Shown here one piece after another: positions 12,151 through 23,786 of a DNA stretch of 64,000 nucleotides. A program made the translations under genes and the position numbers. The notes below the pieces were generated by a model that made no database searches, was not told the origin of the DNA, and worked only from the letters and a program-made list of their open reading frames with translations. The DNA comes from Sanguinoderma infundibulare (taxonomy: Eukaryota; Basidiomycota; Agaricomycetes; Polyporales; Polyporaceae). The stretch spans positions 1,860,001 to 1,924,000 of the forward strand of contig JAVLRN010000006.1 of NCBI GenBank assembly GCA_032821775.1. Direction: 5' to 3'. Within the stretch, counting starts at the first letter, position 1. Every line of letters begins with the position of its first letter.

Positions 12151-13249
12151 CTTACAGTAAGTATGTAACTCTCCCTGCTCCCGTCGCCCGTTTGCAATGG
12201 TCCATGCCCAACTTTGAGCTGCGCTGCTGCGACGCTTTCACAGGCTCCTCCGTTCCGCTGCCAGCGCCTCCCCGCACGCCGCGTCATGGCCGACGTATGT
12301 ACCGTACGTCCGCGTCGGCTCTAACGTTGGGTGCATTAGAAGCCCCTCCTCCGCACCTTCCACGTCGCGGCGGTGGAGCGAGCTAGAAGTCTGAGCGAAA
12401 TCGCCCGATCCGAGGCTGCTTCGACGATATTGCACGCCCGGCCGGGGACCTCACCCTCGTCGCCTGCGGTGCCATTGCATTGCATTGCATTATGCGCATA
12501 CGTTATCCCCCCTTTGGCTTTCCCTTCACCGGACGTTCGTGTTCTCGCGAGCTGATTGGGATTGGCTTTCATTAGAACCCTCGAAGCCCCCGGCGCGCCT
12601 CCTGATGCGCAGGCGAAATTTTTTACTGGGATACCCACGGACCATGTCCGTCCGACGTCCAGACGGAACAGGAAAGCTCATACTAGTGGCGACGCGGCCG
12701 CGAACGTTCCAAGGCGCGGATGTGGAAATGGGAAGCGCGCCAACTGGGGACAAGGACATAGCCAAGGCCGAGGCTCAGCTGCCTCTCTCTCAAGCACACT
12801 CGGCAAAAGACAAGGCATCGTGTATCATTGTGGGGCCAGTCCTTGGCCTGCCCCAACGCTCTCAAGCACCCCGCGACCCACAACGCCAGACGAGGACAGC
12901 TTGGCGCCGTCGCGCGTCGCACGCTCTGGGGAGTCGCGATGCCCAAGATAGCCCCGTCGCGCAGCGCGTGCGTCCCGTCTCTGCTGGACCCTTTCGGCCA
13001 TGGGAGCGCGACCGTCGCGTCCAACGTCTCAACAAAGGCGGCGCGCACACGGGTGGAAAACGCAGGCACGGCGAACTCGCGTCTCCTCGAGACGCGGCCC
13101 ACCGCCCGGGTTTGTGAACGCGAGCCATTCCGGTCGCGCGCCGCGCGCAGCGTTCTCAGCAGCACCCACACCCACCGCCGTGTGCATTGGTCGCCAGGCG
13201 CGTCGCCGCCGCCCACACGGATTTATCGGTGTACTGAATGGCCAGGGGT

Positions 13250-13265
13250 GGGGGGGGGGGGGGGG
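13250..13265 (+). repeat. Homopolymer of 16 G
   Basis: An uninterrupted run of 16 G, preceded by GGGGT. It shifts every reading frame crossing it and could form a G-quadruplex. Its exact length is liable to sequencing error. Confidence 0.85.
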
Positions 13266-13779
13266 CAGCGAAGCCCTCGCCCCGGCTGTCGTGCGCGTCC
13301 GCCCAGAGCGACGCGACGACGAGGGGTTCCGAAATCGAAGACGCCCTCGGTTTCGCCGCGACATTCGCGAAGAATCCACGGCGTCAGGAGAGGGCTCGCT
13401 TGGTGTCTTGGTCCTTGGAGGCTCGGACGGGCACGGCTGCCCCAGCCTCTTCGATTTCCGCTGTCTTCCCCACACCGGGGAGAGCTGGGAGCTGGGAACC
13501 TTCCTGCGACTTGGGAAGCGGCAAGGACGGATCGCAGCTGGCGCGGAAACGGGTGGACGATGGGACGCCGATTGGGGTCCAAGGCTCCAGGGAATGATGC
13601 CTCTTATGAATGACTCGGACACCGTCCGCGGTGCCCAGCCCGCCGATCCCTCGAAAGAAACTACGGTAGGTTTCATTTAACAAACGACGGATCCTTTCTT
13701 GTGCACACCTCCACAGCGTTGGCCTCCCAGAGCTCGAACTGCCCAGGCGGCAACTGAGGACGTCGCCGCGAACCCTGAC

Positions 13780-13812
13780 ATTCTCATTCTCATTCTCGTT
13801 CTCATTCTCTCT
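13780..13812. repeat. Imperfect TTCTCA hexamer repeat
   Basis: Five or so copies of CATTCT/CGTTCT in tandem, pyrimidine-only apart from the interspersed A or G. On the minus strand it encodes an alternating Glu-Asn run in a 194-codon frame that is otherwise unrecognisable. Confidence 0.7.
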
Positions 13813-14054
13813 CGCATGCACGTTCTCACAGCCCTGCCATCCTAGACGAGTCAGCTGGCTTCGCAGCGCGCGCACTTCGCCGTCCCCGCCTCGCGTTCGT
13901 TTTCGTTTTCTCAGCGGCCGGCGCCAGCGAGGCGGAGGACGCGGTGCGCATGATTGCACATCGGTCATGGTACACGCAGACGGATGATGCGTTCTGTGGT
14001 TCTATTCGAGCGGGCTAGCGCTGCTATGTATGCACCTCGCCCAGCGCCCTCCAT

Positions 14055-14080
14055 GGGAGCCCGAGCGCGATCGGGCTCCC
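14055..14080. repeat. Perfect inverted repeat, 10-bp arms
   Basis: GGGAGCCCGA, a 6-base spacer GCGCGA, then TCGGGCTCCC. It would form a very stable GC-rich hairpin. No U tract follows and no gene ends nearby, so it is not a terminator of a known transcript. Confidence 0.8.
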
Positions 14081-14162
14081 AGCGCCTGGGGGCATGATGC
14101 GGCGAAGGCGTTTGTTTATCCGCTGGGAACGCGAGCTGTGTAGTCTTAGAGGCTGGCCCTCC

Positions 14163-14182
14163 GCTGCTGCTGCAGCAGCAGC
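14163..14182. repeat. 20-bp perfect palindrome (CTG/CAG)
   Basis: GCTGCTGCTGCAGCAGCAGC reads the same on both strands. It is followed by a G/C-only stretch at about 14192-14208. Triplet palindromes of this kind can extrude cruciforms and are unstable; no function is implied. Confidence 0.85.
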
Positions 14183-17100
14183 ATTAATCGCCCTGGGGGC
14201 CCCGGGGGCAGGCAGGCGGTGCCCTGGCCGCTGGGAAGACGAGCCGGGTGCTCAGGCGCGGTAACCCACGACGACCACGGTTCCTCTCGTACGCCTCTAG
14301 TAGTCATGGCGGGCCTCAGTGCTGCCAGTGCGGTGCTGCACATCCAGAAGACGGTATGGCAGGAACGCACGCTCGGCGTTGCGGTGGGATGGGCGAAATA
14401 TGGCCGAGATGGGTGGACGTGTCAACGGTGCCTTGCGGGGGGAAGGGGCTAGCTGGGAACTGGCTCTGGTGAGAACGCTTGGTGGTCGCTGGCATGGGTA
14501 AGTTCTTGGTGCAAGTGGCGGCGCTGCGGCGGGCTGCAGGCGTTTGGTGGGGAACGAGCTGCGAGAAGGCGAATACTGTATGCCCAGCCGGACGTTCGCA
14601 CATAACCGCAGCAGGATGTGTATGCACCGACGACGTGTGGTGTCGTCGGTCGTCATCCATTATGTATATTACTATCGCATGACAAACGTCGAAGCCGTCG
14701 GCAAAATCATTCATGGGCCAAGCGAAATGAACGATGTGCGAATATCATAAACCGCGTGTGTACGACAGCGTTTCGGCCGACGACTGGCCTTGAAACTCGT
14801 TCGCAACCACATCCAAGAAGGCCGCCAGGACTGGGATGCCACGCACTGTCAGTATTAACCGCAGTATCGGCGAAGAACCCGCGAGCTGACGAATGCGTTG
14901 AATAGCTTGTGTGTTTCTGCGACCGCCCAGCAATCGAGATCATGTCTGCAAAACGTTGCCCAGAACACAGCGGGGCGGCGGCGTGCGAGAGACGCGGGCC
15001 CGATGACAGCTCCTAGCAACTCGGACGAGCCCCTGGCGCCGCCGTGACTCCCGGAAGACATTGTTTCCGTCTGGACATATGTCAGAAGATCGAGCGCCTT
15101 CGCGACCCACGTCGGGCAAGGTTTCGATGTCTCTGTCCATACCATAATTATTCGGTGCAAGCCTCTGGGAGTGCCTGAAAACATTTGACGACCCCCTGGG
15201 TGTGTTTGACATGTCGTGTCTGCCAACGTTTGGAATTTGAACCCATCAACATCTGTGTACACCAATTCGTCTGGTCGCGCTCCATCCGAAGATCACTTGG
15301 CTCAATGACGCGCCAACCCACCAACCGAGCCATCACGGTTCACATGTTCACAAAGCACCCGCCGCATCGCCAGTCGACCCTCCAACGCTGTTTAGCGTGA
15401 TTTTGGCGTATCGACAGAAGTCCGCGATGGGGGGCGGCGCCAAGCAACGGGCCGTTTCAGACCTTCCAGCGTCGTTCGAACGCAGATAATTCCCATGCGG
15501 AGGTGACGTATTTGCAAACACCAAAAACGTCCGCCAAGCAGCAGCGGTGCGCCTGGCCAGCCCGTTGGGGATTAGTGTGCGTCGGGAGTGCGGGGAGCCA
15601 GTACGTCCGACCTAGAACGTAAAGGAAACTTGAAATAACACGCGACTCGACAGAGTGCGAACATTAAAACACAAGTGATCTGATCTCTGCACGTTTGTCG
15701 TCCGGTCATCGTGGTGGACGACCACCGGCGAAGGGGCGCGCCGGCGATGAGGCGAAGATGGCAGACGACCCTTCTTGTTCATCTATGCTAATTCGTGCTG
15801 GACGAGCAGAACCGACATAACGGGGACATAGAGAACACACAGGGACGGCTGAAAACGACAAAACTTACGCGCGACAAGCGCGGGTGCACCATTATAACAG
15901 CCACACGTCCATGTGTTAGTGGGATAAATCAAGACGTCGGGGGCTCGGTCCCGAAAAACAGAGATGTTAGATGGACGTAACACGGCAGTTGCTCGCACAA
16001 TGATCAAACGATGAGCATGTTCCCGTTCTAGCAAATCCAGCCGCCCCCAATCGACGTTCGAGCCACTGCTAGGCCAATGGCGTTCACATCCTGGCGGTGA
16101 GATATCAGGCCCAGGACCGCCGCGTCTTTGTGGCTGAAATGCGGTGGTGGTGCATGACATGAGGATATCAGGTGCGCACAGGGTCGCAGCCGCACGTACG
16201 CTGCAATGGCCAAAGGCGCACAATATGACCGGATAAAGAAGAAAGAAGGTACCAGCCGACATGCCTGGGAAGCGTGCATGAGAAAATCTGGACAAAAGAC
16301 GGGCCAGCTGAGCAGCTCGTGAAACCCAATGTCACCGCCGACACGCACGCTGCCTTTGGAGGGGGTCGACGGGATGGAGTCAGGATGTGAACATCCAGAT
16401 AGGCGGTTCGTCGCAATGTGGTTGAGAACATCAGCGGGTGCGGGGAACTGGGGGTGGAGGTTCAGAATGAATGTGTGTCGGGAGAAGAAACCGAATCGAG
16501 GAGCGAGGCTTGCCTAGATGCAGCGCGCCTCCGCATTTGGCGTGATTGATGGAGGCAGGAGGCCATATCGATGGTGGGCATGAGAGAGTCCGACATGTTC
16601 AAATGTGCAGCGGGGAGCGGAAGCGGCCAAAGATCAGTTCAGCTGACGTGCGGAGGGCGAAAGCGCGCGGACCGCAGGTACGATGGACGTTACCTGCGGG
16701 CGACGGTTTTCGCATGCAAGTCAACTGAACTGCCCCTGAATGCCGCCAACTTCTCGATCATGAACCCATGGCCGCGTCTAGCACCCTGCTTCTTGGGCGG
16801 CGCTCATGGAGACAATGGACGGAAGAGAAGAGGTGTATGAGAGAACGCACGACAAGAATAACTCGGATCGTATATAACACGTCCGTGAACCACGGCACAT
16901 GAACTGCAATGCGACTCTCGCCGGCGTGAGCGTAGAAGGTTCAGTCGCCAGGCATGCACCGGTCAAGCCGAGCATGTCTACACGACGCTGGTCCACGGCA
17001 GCATTAAGATCCCCAGTCGTTGCGTAGCTGTCCTGGAACAGATGCCCAACACGGAACGAAGTGAATAAGAGATCCGTGAGCGATATCCTGTGCCCGTGGA

Positions 17101-18032
17101 ATCGTCGGTAATACCTAGCTAGCCAATATGGAAGGTAAGAGAAGCATCTTGGCCACAACTTGGGGGCCAGCGCTCTCACTGAAGCCTCATGCCCGATAGA
17201 ACTTCTCGGGGGTTGCTGGATGACGGCCCATCGGCCCTCACGTCCCGATCCGTTTGTCTTCCGCGGGCGGTTCTGCAGGAACGAGGGAATGGGATCGTCA
17301 TTCATGATTTTCCAAGTCACAAGCACCAACGTGCAAAGCCGGGGACATACGTCGGCGAAACGCCCCAAGGTCCGTAGGTGTCCAAGAAGCCACAGGTACG
17401 AACGGCGCAACAGTCGCTTGCTTGACTGGAGAGCCAGGGCATCGACAAAATTGTTCCGCGCCGAGGGAATAACAGCGAGATCGCGCACGACCATCTTCTC
17501 GCATTTTGAGTTCGCTGAAGCTCAAAGGCAAAGAATTAGGAGCCAGAAGAAGTAAACCCAAACCAGCGGCGATAAGGTACCTAGGATGGAAGATTATGTA
17601 TTCCCGGCTTCCGGGTTGCCCATTCGGTCCGCGGGGCTGCGTCATCTAGATATATGGCTGCATCTGGCTGCAGCGAACAGGTATACCGGGTAGCTGCCCA
17701 CGCCGGAGAAACCCACGATGAACACGGCGCCGGTGCGGACAGTTGCTCCCTACGTGCGCCATAAAGAACGACAGGGCCTTACGTAGCAACGTTGGATGCT
17801 TCCAGTGCTGTGCCTACTTCAGCCACGATGGAACGGAAAGTCGGCCACTCACCTTCCGGCTAAGAAAATCCCGGTCTGGCATCGGCGGCATTCGCTGCTT
17901 GTGCGACAAAAAAGGATCAAGGAATGCGAACGACAAAGGGACGGATACATTATTGCCAGGGGTATAACGTCAAGCATGGTATATGCGATGTACTCCGATA
18001 GTGAAGAATATGGCGGAAATGTGTCAGCAGAT

Positions 18033-19178
18033 TCATATGACGTCAATTACTGTGGGCCACAAGCTTTGCAGAACGTTAGTACGGAATGCCGAGACGGTAT
18101 AATTGCGACGAGTACTCACGCTAGGAATCCCAAGAGTGTCTGTATGACCGCGCCAAGGAATGGCATCCACCTGCGAATGCACCGTCAGCAAGAGTCCTTT
18201 GTACAGTGACAAAACATAATGGAATGATTGCAAATATGCATTCTTTAGTATATGATGTAGTGGCCCTCCCCCAAGGGCGCAAATGAAGAGCGTACTTCTG
18301 AAAAAAGTACCGGACCGCTTATACCGTCAGTCTCAACCACGCCATGGGATAGCACCAAATGACATGGTCAAGACGCGGGCTGCTTTTAAGGCTTACTGGG
18401 AACATGAAGCATCATGACCTGCTATCGCAAGTCCTTGGCTGATTTGGGCGCGAGTAGACCCAAAGTCCCCTAATCGATCCCTGCTTGCACCACCCTATTA
18501 CTATTCTTCCGTTCCATGCGACGGCATACTTCCACAACGATAGACGGTAGAACGGCACAACCGAGAAGAACACTCACGTTGACATGTTATACTGCCCCGC
18601 CTTGTACAACCCCGCGAGCACATACCCAATGATCGCCGACCCGACGACCGCGCTCCCCAACGCAAACACCGCAAACAGCATGAACACGAGCACTGCGAAC
18701 GTCAGCCTCGACCGCGTCTCGTTCTGCTTGGCCGGCGCGCGCGACGGTACCCGGAACTGGCTCTGGCCGCCAGCCGCGAGCTGTGGTCGGTCGTATCGTC
18801 GAAGCGGGATGCTCTCGCTGTCGCCGCTGCGGAATGACGGTCCGCCGTTAGATATCCCTGGCCGGACCTTGTACCCTTTGCGATCGGGCCTCCGGGGAGG
18901 GAAACATAGGTTGAGGAAGGCGTAGACCCCAGAGATTATGAAGGCCGGGACGTAGAGGACGAGCGTCCAGTACAGCGTGAAAGTGAAGACGTCTGTATGC
19001 GCGTGGAATCGGCCACTTGTCTCGTATAGGAGAAGGCCGCAGTAGACGACGCACCATTGGCATCAGTCAAGTAGCTGCCCCCCGGCTGGACGGGTGCTTG
19101 ATGATCTATCGGGAAGAGCTCGACGGATATGTCGTACAGCGAGGGCCAAGACGGGGTGTCTGTGTCGGGCACGTTCAT
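18033..19178 (-). CDS. TMEM170-like multi-pass membrane protein
   Basis: Four exons on the minus strand join cleanly: 19178-19055, 18992-18578, 18170-18120 and 18063-18033, giving 206 residues. ATG 19178 opens MNVPDTDTPSWPSLYDISVE. A hydrophobic segment DVFTFTLYWTLVLYVPAFII follows, then a polar loop with Arg/Pro, then LTFAVLVFMLFAVFALGSAV. The block GSAIIGYVLAGLYKAGQYNM and the end PFLGAVIQTL...LWPTVIDVI resemble the C-terminal half of the TMEM170 family (PF10190), membrane proteins linked in animals to ER and nuclear-envelope shape. I infer an endomembrane location. It lies in tandem 274 bases downstream of the DNA ligase gene. The family call rests on remembered pattern and is moderate. 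Confidence 0.75.
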
Positions 19179-19452
19179 CGCTTCAGATAGAGTGCAGAGA
19201 CCATCACAACATCCGGGCCAGCGACCAGAAGGGGAGGTGGCAAGGAGGAGGAGTCGGCTAAGGATGCATGTTGTGGCTCCGCCTGCTGCGCAGTGCTTCG
19301 CTCAAAATGGCAACCATCGTGGTTCAACGCGAAATCGTTTGGAGCATACAATCAATTGGATATCGGTACTACAACATTACACCGGGGTATAATACGTTAT
19401 GCTCTAGTCAGAGGAATACTTGATAGAATAAAAATAATGCTTATGAGAGGGT

Positions 19453-22400
19453 TCAACCGAACTTGCAGATCGCACGGGCCTCCCACTCCTTGGCCATCAT
19501 CGCCTTATCCAGCACGTCGTACGCCAGCATCTTCGCGGAGAAGACAAAGACCGGCTTGGGTTCCCATGTCGCGACGTCATTGTCCAGCAGCGCGGCCCTC
19601 CGTTTGGCCAATTCCTCGAGGACCTGAGCTGTGTACCGCTTGATGGCTTCCGAGTCGTCGACGAAAACGACACCGCGCTTCGCCCAGCTGCAAGGCGCCA
19701 CGCTATGCCAGCCGCAAGCCAGCGTAACCGCATCGAGAGAGCTGACTTGGCTGCCTGTGGGTATCACTGTGTGCGACGGGGCTCTCCATAGCGGACGAGG
19801 GGCGGCTGCAGGACGTGCCATCAACACGACAGCATCTTGCAAATATTGATACAGCCCAAAGACATTCGGAGGCGTTAATGGTATGGAGGTAGTGGTGTCT
19901 TTCGGCTCGGAGGAGATCGTGTCAAGCGGGGCCGCTGTGGTATTGCCTTTTATCTCCTCCATAACCATCCGGTGGGTAGATCCATGTGATTGCCCAGAGG
20001 ACCAGGGGTGGGGTTGCAACGCTTGGCGTAATGGCGAGGATTGGGGTGTCCCCAGGCCATGCGCAGGTGTGATATGTCGCGAGCCAGTCGATGGTTGAAG
20101 AATTTGTTGGGAAGCAGGAGTAGGAGCACGATGCGGCGTGGACAGGGGGGAGGGCCTCGTATGTTCGGGCACGGGGCGCAACAGAGAGCGCGACGCAGCG
20201 ACATTCGTTACAGAGCCTAGCCGTGCCATTCCAACTCTTGGGTTGAGACCTTTGATGCTGGCACCTTGAGCCTTGTCCTCCGGCTCCACATTCTGTCCTC
20301 GAGACACGTTTTCCACGTTTGACATCCGCTTTGGCTCTGAGCCCGGGCCCTGTATTCTCGCCCTTTTCGCCGCGCCGCGCCTTCCACTCGCCTTCCCATC
20401 AGCGGTCTCAAACTTCTCGATCCACAGCATCTCCGTCTGCTTGCGCTTCTGTGGACAGCGAACACCGGGGGAGGGCGGCTGGTCCGGACGGAAGATTCTC
20501 TTGGCCCAATCGTCCTCCGCCTTGCCTGGACGGTCGCGTCCGACAGCTATGCGAGCGATTTCTTGATACTCCGCTAGGCAAGTGCCATCCGCCCACGGTC
20601 GGTCGGAAGGGCGGTAGACTTTGGATATGCGGGGGAAACGGAGCTCATAGATCTAGCACACAAGTCAGAACAACAGGTGATACCCAACACGGTGAGGAAC
20701 ACGAACTGTGCTGCCAGGAGCCTTCGTGAAGCCTGCGCCAAAAAGCTCCGCTAGGAATGGCTGTGGCAAGAGGACGACAGGAGGAGGAAGGTTGCGGGAC
20801 AACGTGTAGGTGTAGGACAATCCCTCGTTCCCCTGTCGATGATGTCCGAGGTGAGCACCATCTGCGATACATTTGGATGCGGAACTCACCTGGGCCGGGT
20901 AGGCGACTGGGTCAGAGCTCTTGATCATGAAATTGAGCTCCTCCAGTTCTTCGCGGCTCAGCCCATATGACGACGTGAATATAACCTCAAACTGAGGGGC
21001 GTGGGATGGCTATATGCGCACGTTCAGCCACCCGGGAAGACGGGGATTAGCATCAAGCGATGTGCACACTCACATTTGCGCCAACAATGTCAGCATTGGC
21101 GAGCGCCGCAAAGTAAAACGTCGTATATGTAGTGGGTGGGACTTAGAGGGAATATTGGGGGTCAGCTCGCCTAACCAACGACGAGAATAGAAGGGGACAT
21201 CCGTACCTCGGAGTTCTCTCGCTCGATCCTTCTCCCAAGAAGCACCGAGCAGTACTAAGTCAACGGTATCGCCATAGTTAGGGATGTAGTCTCGCTTAAG
21301 CTGTACCTCATGTCAACACAGATGCTAGCATCCCGTTTCTACTACTCGCCTTGATCCAGGGCCATCGCCTCTCATTGTAGGCCGCTCCATCAGCCTTCAA
21401 AACAGCGCCTTCCTCTCGGTCAGCTACGAGACTTGCAAAGGCTTTCCTGAACGACTCCTCTGCTGTCGCACGAGTCATATCGATACAGGTCCTTTCCGCT
21501 AGCATCGCATAGCGGGGCTTCACATGAATCGTTCTCTCGAGAATGTTGCGCCTTTCGGAATACGGGAGCGACAAAAGCGAGACTTTGTCGAGTAGGAGCA
21601 CGTCGAAAAACACAAGCGCGAGATGTCTGGTTCCCCCGTCTGAGGCGTTGGAGAGGAGGGATTGTTGAGATTCCCTGGAAAGTATGGCACGTCTCAATGA
21701 AAAGCGCAGGAAAAACGGACAAAGACAGCTTACATGGCATCTTGCGTAGACGACGGCCGCAGAGGAGGCGTCTTGTGTCGCACACCTATCGCAGTGCTTG
21801 CAATCAGGCTTCGTATGCGCCAGAACTCTGTGAATATCGCGTTTGAGTGAGGTTCTCAGTATATTGGAGTCTCAGGGTCTACGCACCATCGATGCGACCA
21901 TGCTCGTCTGAGAAAGCGACCATCTCCGCCTCGACGATGATGTCTTTCGTGAATGCAGGCTTGACGCTAGGAGGAGGATTGTCACCACTGCTCGCCATGC
22001 TCAGCCGTCGTGGGACTCCAAGGGCATCACAAATGATCCTGCGAGACGAATGAGTGGCAAACCACAGACGGTCGAGGCACTGCGAACGTACGTATGGATC
22101 CCAGCACGATCAAGTGTAGAGTCTCTACCGCTCTTGCTGAAGATCTTGATGCGAGGAAGACCGTCCTCGTCGAATCGGACGTGAATCTGGGCACGCTCAC
22201 CGTCATACTTGGTCTCGACCCAGACCTTGTCCGCGTCATTCAGCAGGTGTAACGCTTGCGCGGTTCCTTGCCCTTTGACACACTTCGGGATCTGCCTGAC
22301 GAGGTCAGTACATACAAAATGCATGTAGGCTAGTGCGACACCTCACAGACCTGAATTGGGTTCCCGAATTCGGGATCGGGGAGTGCTTCTCCGGGCTGGA

Positions 22401-23270
22401 TGCTCTCGTACGTGCCGGTCGCCTCTTCCAGATTGGCTCGAGTCTTGAAGATGAGAGACATACGGCCCGTCGGATCCCAGGCGTGCATCGCAGCCTCCTT
22501 CGTGAGCATCGTAACGGCGTTGCTCTTGTACTGCAGCAAGGCGGCCGTGTAGTGTGTGGCAGAGCGAGGTACCGGGTACAGCAAAGGCCGGAGGTCCTTT
22601 AAGATGATTTGGGTCAAGACCGCACCCTCGGCAGGCGTAAGGGAGGTGTAGAGGGTGGTGAGGATGGCTTCCCTCTTCCGTCGGATTGTCGTCTCGGAGA
22701 ACAAGGCGTGTACGGACGAATCGGAGAACGCGCACTTGGATGCGAGTTCGGCGAGGAGTGCATCGACCTTCTCGAGAGACATGCTGGTGATCGAGGCCTG
22801 CGAATGGGTCGTGGCGGACATGAGGGAGAAGACTTCGTCGCCGAGGCATCCTTTTGCGTCCTCCTCTTTCCAGTTCCTGAGCCGCTCACCCCTTCCATCG
22901 GTATCACTTGATATTCCAATAACTTTGAGAAGATGTTGGGCCAAGCGGGTCTCCTGCATGCCATATTTCCGCCGATTATCTTCATCCGGGAACAGAAAAC
23001 GGAAGACAATTGTCGTCGTACTGGCGGGCAACGGCGAATACTTCTCGTGAAGAGCGGTAATCCATCGTCTGAAAGTATTAAAAGCCGGTGAATCGACATA
23101 GCGGGTGGTTCGTGGCCGCTTCTCCGAGGCCTTGCGGGGCTTGATGTTTGCTATGGCATTTACGAGGTCGACGAAGCTACAAAAGTTGACTCTTTCGGTA
23201 CATGCGAGGAACTTCTGATCGGATGGACTCACAAGGAGAAAGGAATCCCTGTCTCGTCTGAAGCGGACAT
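19453..23270 (-). CDS. ATP-dependent DNA ligase, LIG4-like, no BRCT domain seen
   Basis: The protein joins DNA ends through a covalent lysine-AMP intermediate. ATG 23270 opens a 38-base exon (MSASDETGIPFS); a 56-bp intron (23232-23177) leads into FVDLVNAIANIKPRK. An alpha-helical ligase N-domain follows, with YGMQETRLAQHL and FPDEDNRRKYGM, as in LIG4. Motif I is ETKYDGERAQIHVRF (lysine nucleophile). Motif III is EAEMVAFSDEHGRIDG, motif IV EEGAVLKADG and motif V WIKLKRDYIPNYGDTVDLV. The C-terminal third is a Ser/Pro/Thr-rich linker plus a short globular part (VFVDDSEAIKRYT) that does not look like the tandem BRCT repeats needed for Xrcc4/Lif1 binding in true DNL4. It may be the additional LIG4-like ligase of fungi. 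Many small introns are present and some inner borders are not fixed. Confidence 0.8.
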
Positions 23271-23786
23271 CAGATGCCAATTGCAGAACGGCGATCCAGT
23301 GAAGATTCTAAGGAGCGAACACGCATGAGTCGAAGGTGCCTTGCAGAACCAGAACGGCTCAGACTCACCCGGAGTCCCTATATGCAGAATGTTGCAGTCA
23401 ATTCAATCGACACTTCATGCATCATGTCTGAGACGTTGACGGAGCGACAATGACAGACAAGACAAAAACGCGGCTACAGGACGCCCTGCCGTAGCTGATG
23501 GGCCGTGACATGCTGTCACGTCACAAACGCGTAAACATCACGCGTCTTGGTCACATGATGAACACCCATTGGGCGTCTGTCCCAATCTGGACGATGGTTA
23601 ATGACCAAACTTTCCCCGCTCCCTCGTTTTCAATGGAATTTTCTCTTGACTTCAGCGACAGGACCGTTTCCTACTGGAACAGACATCCACCAGATACGAG
23701 CTTCAAGTAACGTCCTGCACATGCGAATTTGTAGACCGCGTGAAAGACACTAATGATAAATCATACGTACTCATACATATGCCGAA
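23271..23786. other. Intergenic between ligase start and pirin end
   Basis: 516 bases with no gene seen. It should hold the ligase promoter and the pirin 3' UTR. Confidence 0.5.

Larger units (their letters stand above)
6251..13970. other. GC-rich gene-poor interval
   Basis: About 7.7 kb without a recognisable protein family, tRNA, rRNA or mobile element. Long open frames occur on both strands at once, because stop codons are rare at this base composition. Their translations are Arg-, Ser- and Pro-rich. A few stretches do look more than random: a canonical 66-bp intron at 9408-9473, intron-like segments at 11940-12003 and 12157-12243 around a Cys/His-rich frame, and a 418-residue ATG frame at 10687-11943. 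These are listed separately. Simple repeats are present (CTCGGA words near 7705-7745, CA/CTCA near 11560-11600, TTCTCA near 13780-13812, a 16-G run at 13250-13265). Orphan genes or long non-coding RNAs are possible. Confidence 0.5.
13971..18032. other. Gene-poor interval of lower GC content
   Basis: About 4 kb downstream of the TMEM170-like gene with no recognised gene. The DNA is visibly less GC-rich than 6-14 kb. A 238-codon minus-strand ATG frame (17494 down to 16778) and a plus-strand open stretch near 15185-15400 exist but match nothing I know. Palindromes cluster at 14055-14182. Fragments may be decayed sequence, but I saw no transposon motif. Confidence 0.45.

Noticed and set aside
14269..14298. 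15-base match (CGGTTCCTCTCGTAC) to the complement of a conserved 3'-end segment of large-subunit rRNA
   Set aside because: Nothing on either side continues the rRNA match, so it is most likely coincidence.
15225..15250. GGGTTCAAATTCC-like T-arm on the minus strand
   Set aside because: The stems around it do not pair and no acceptor or anticodon arm can be built, so it is not a tRNA.
16778..17494. 238-codon minus-strand ATG frame
   Set aside because: No family, no splice context, and the neighbouring frame is also open; possible decayed sequence, kept only as a note.
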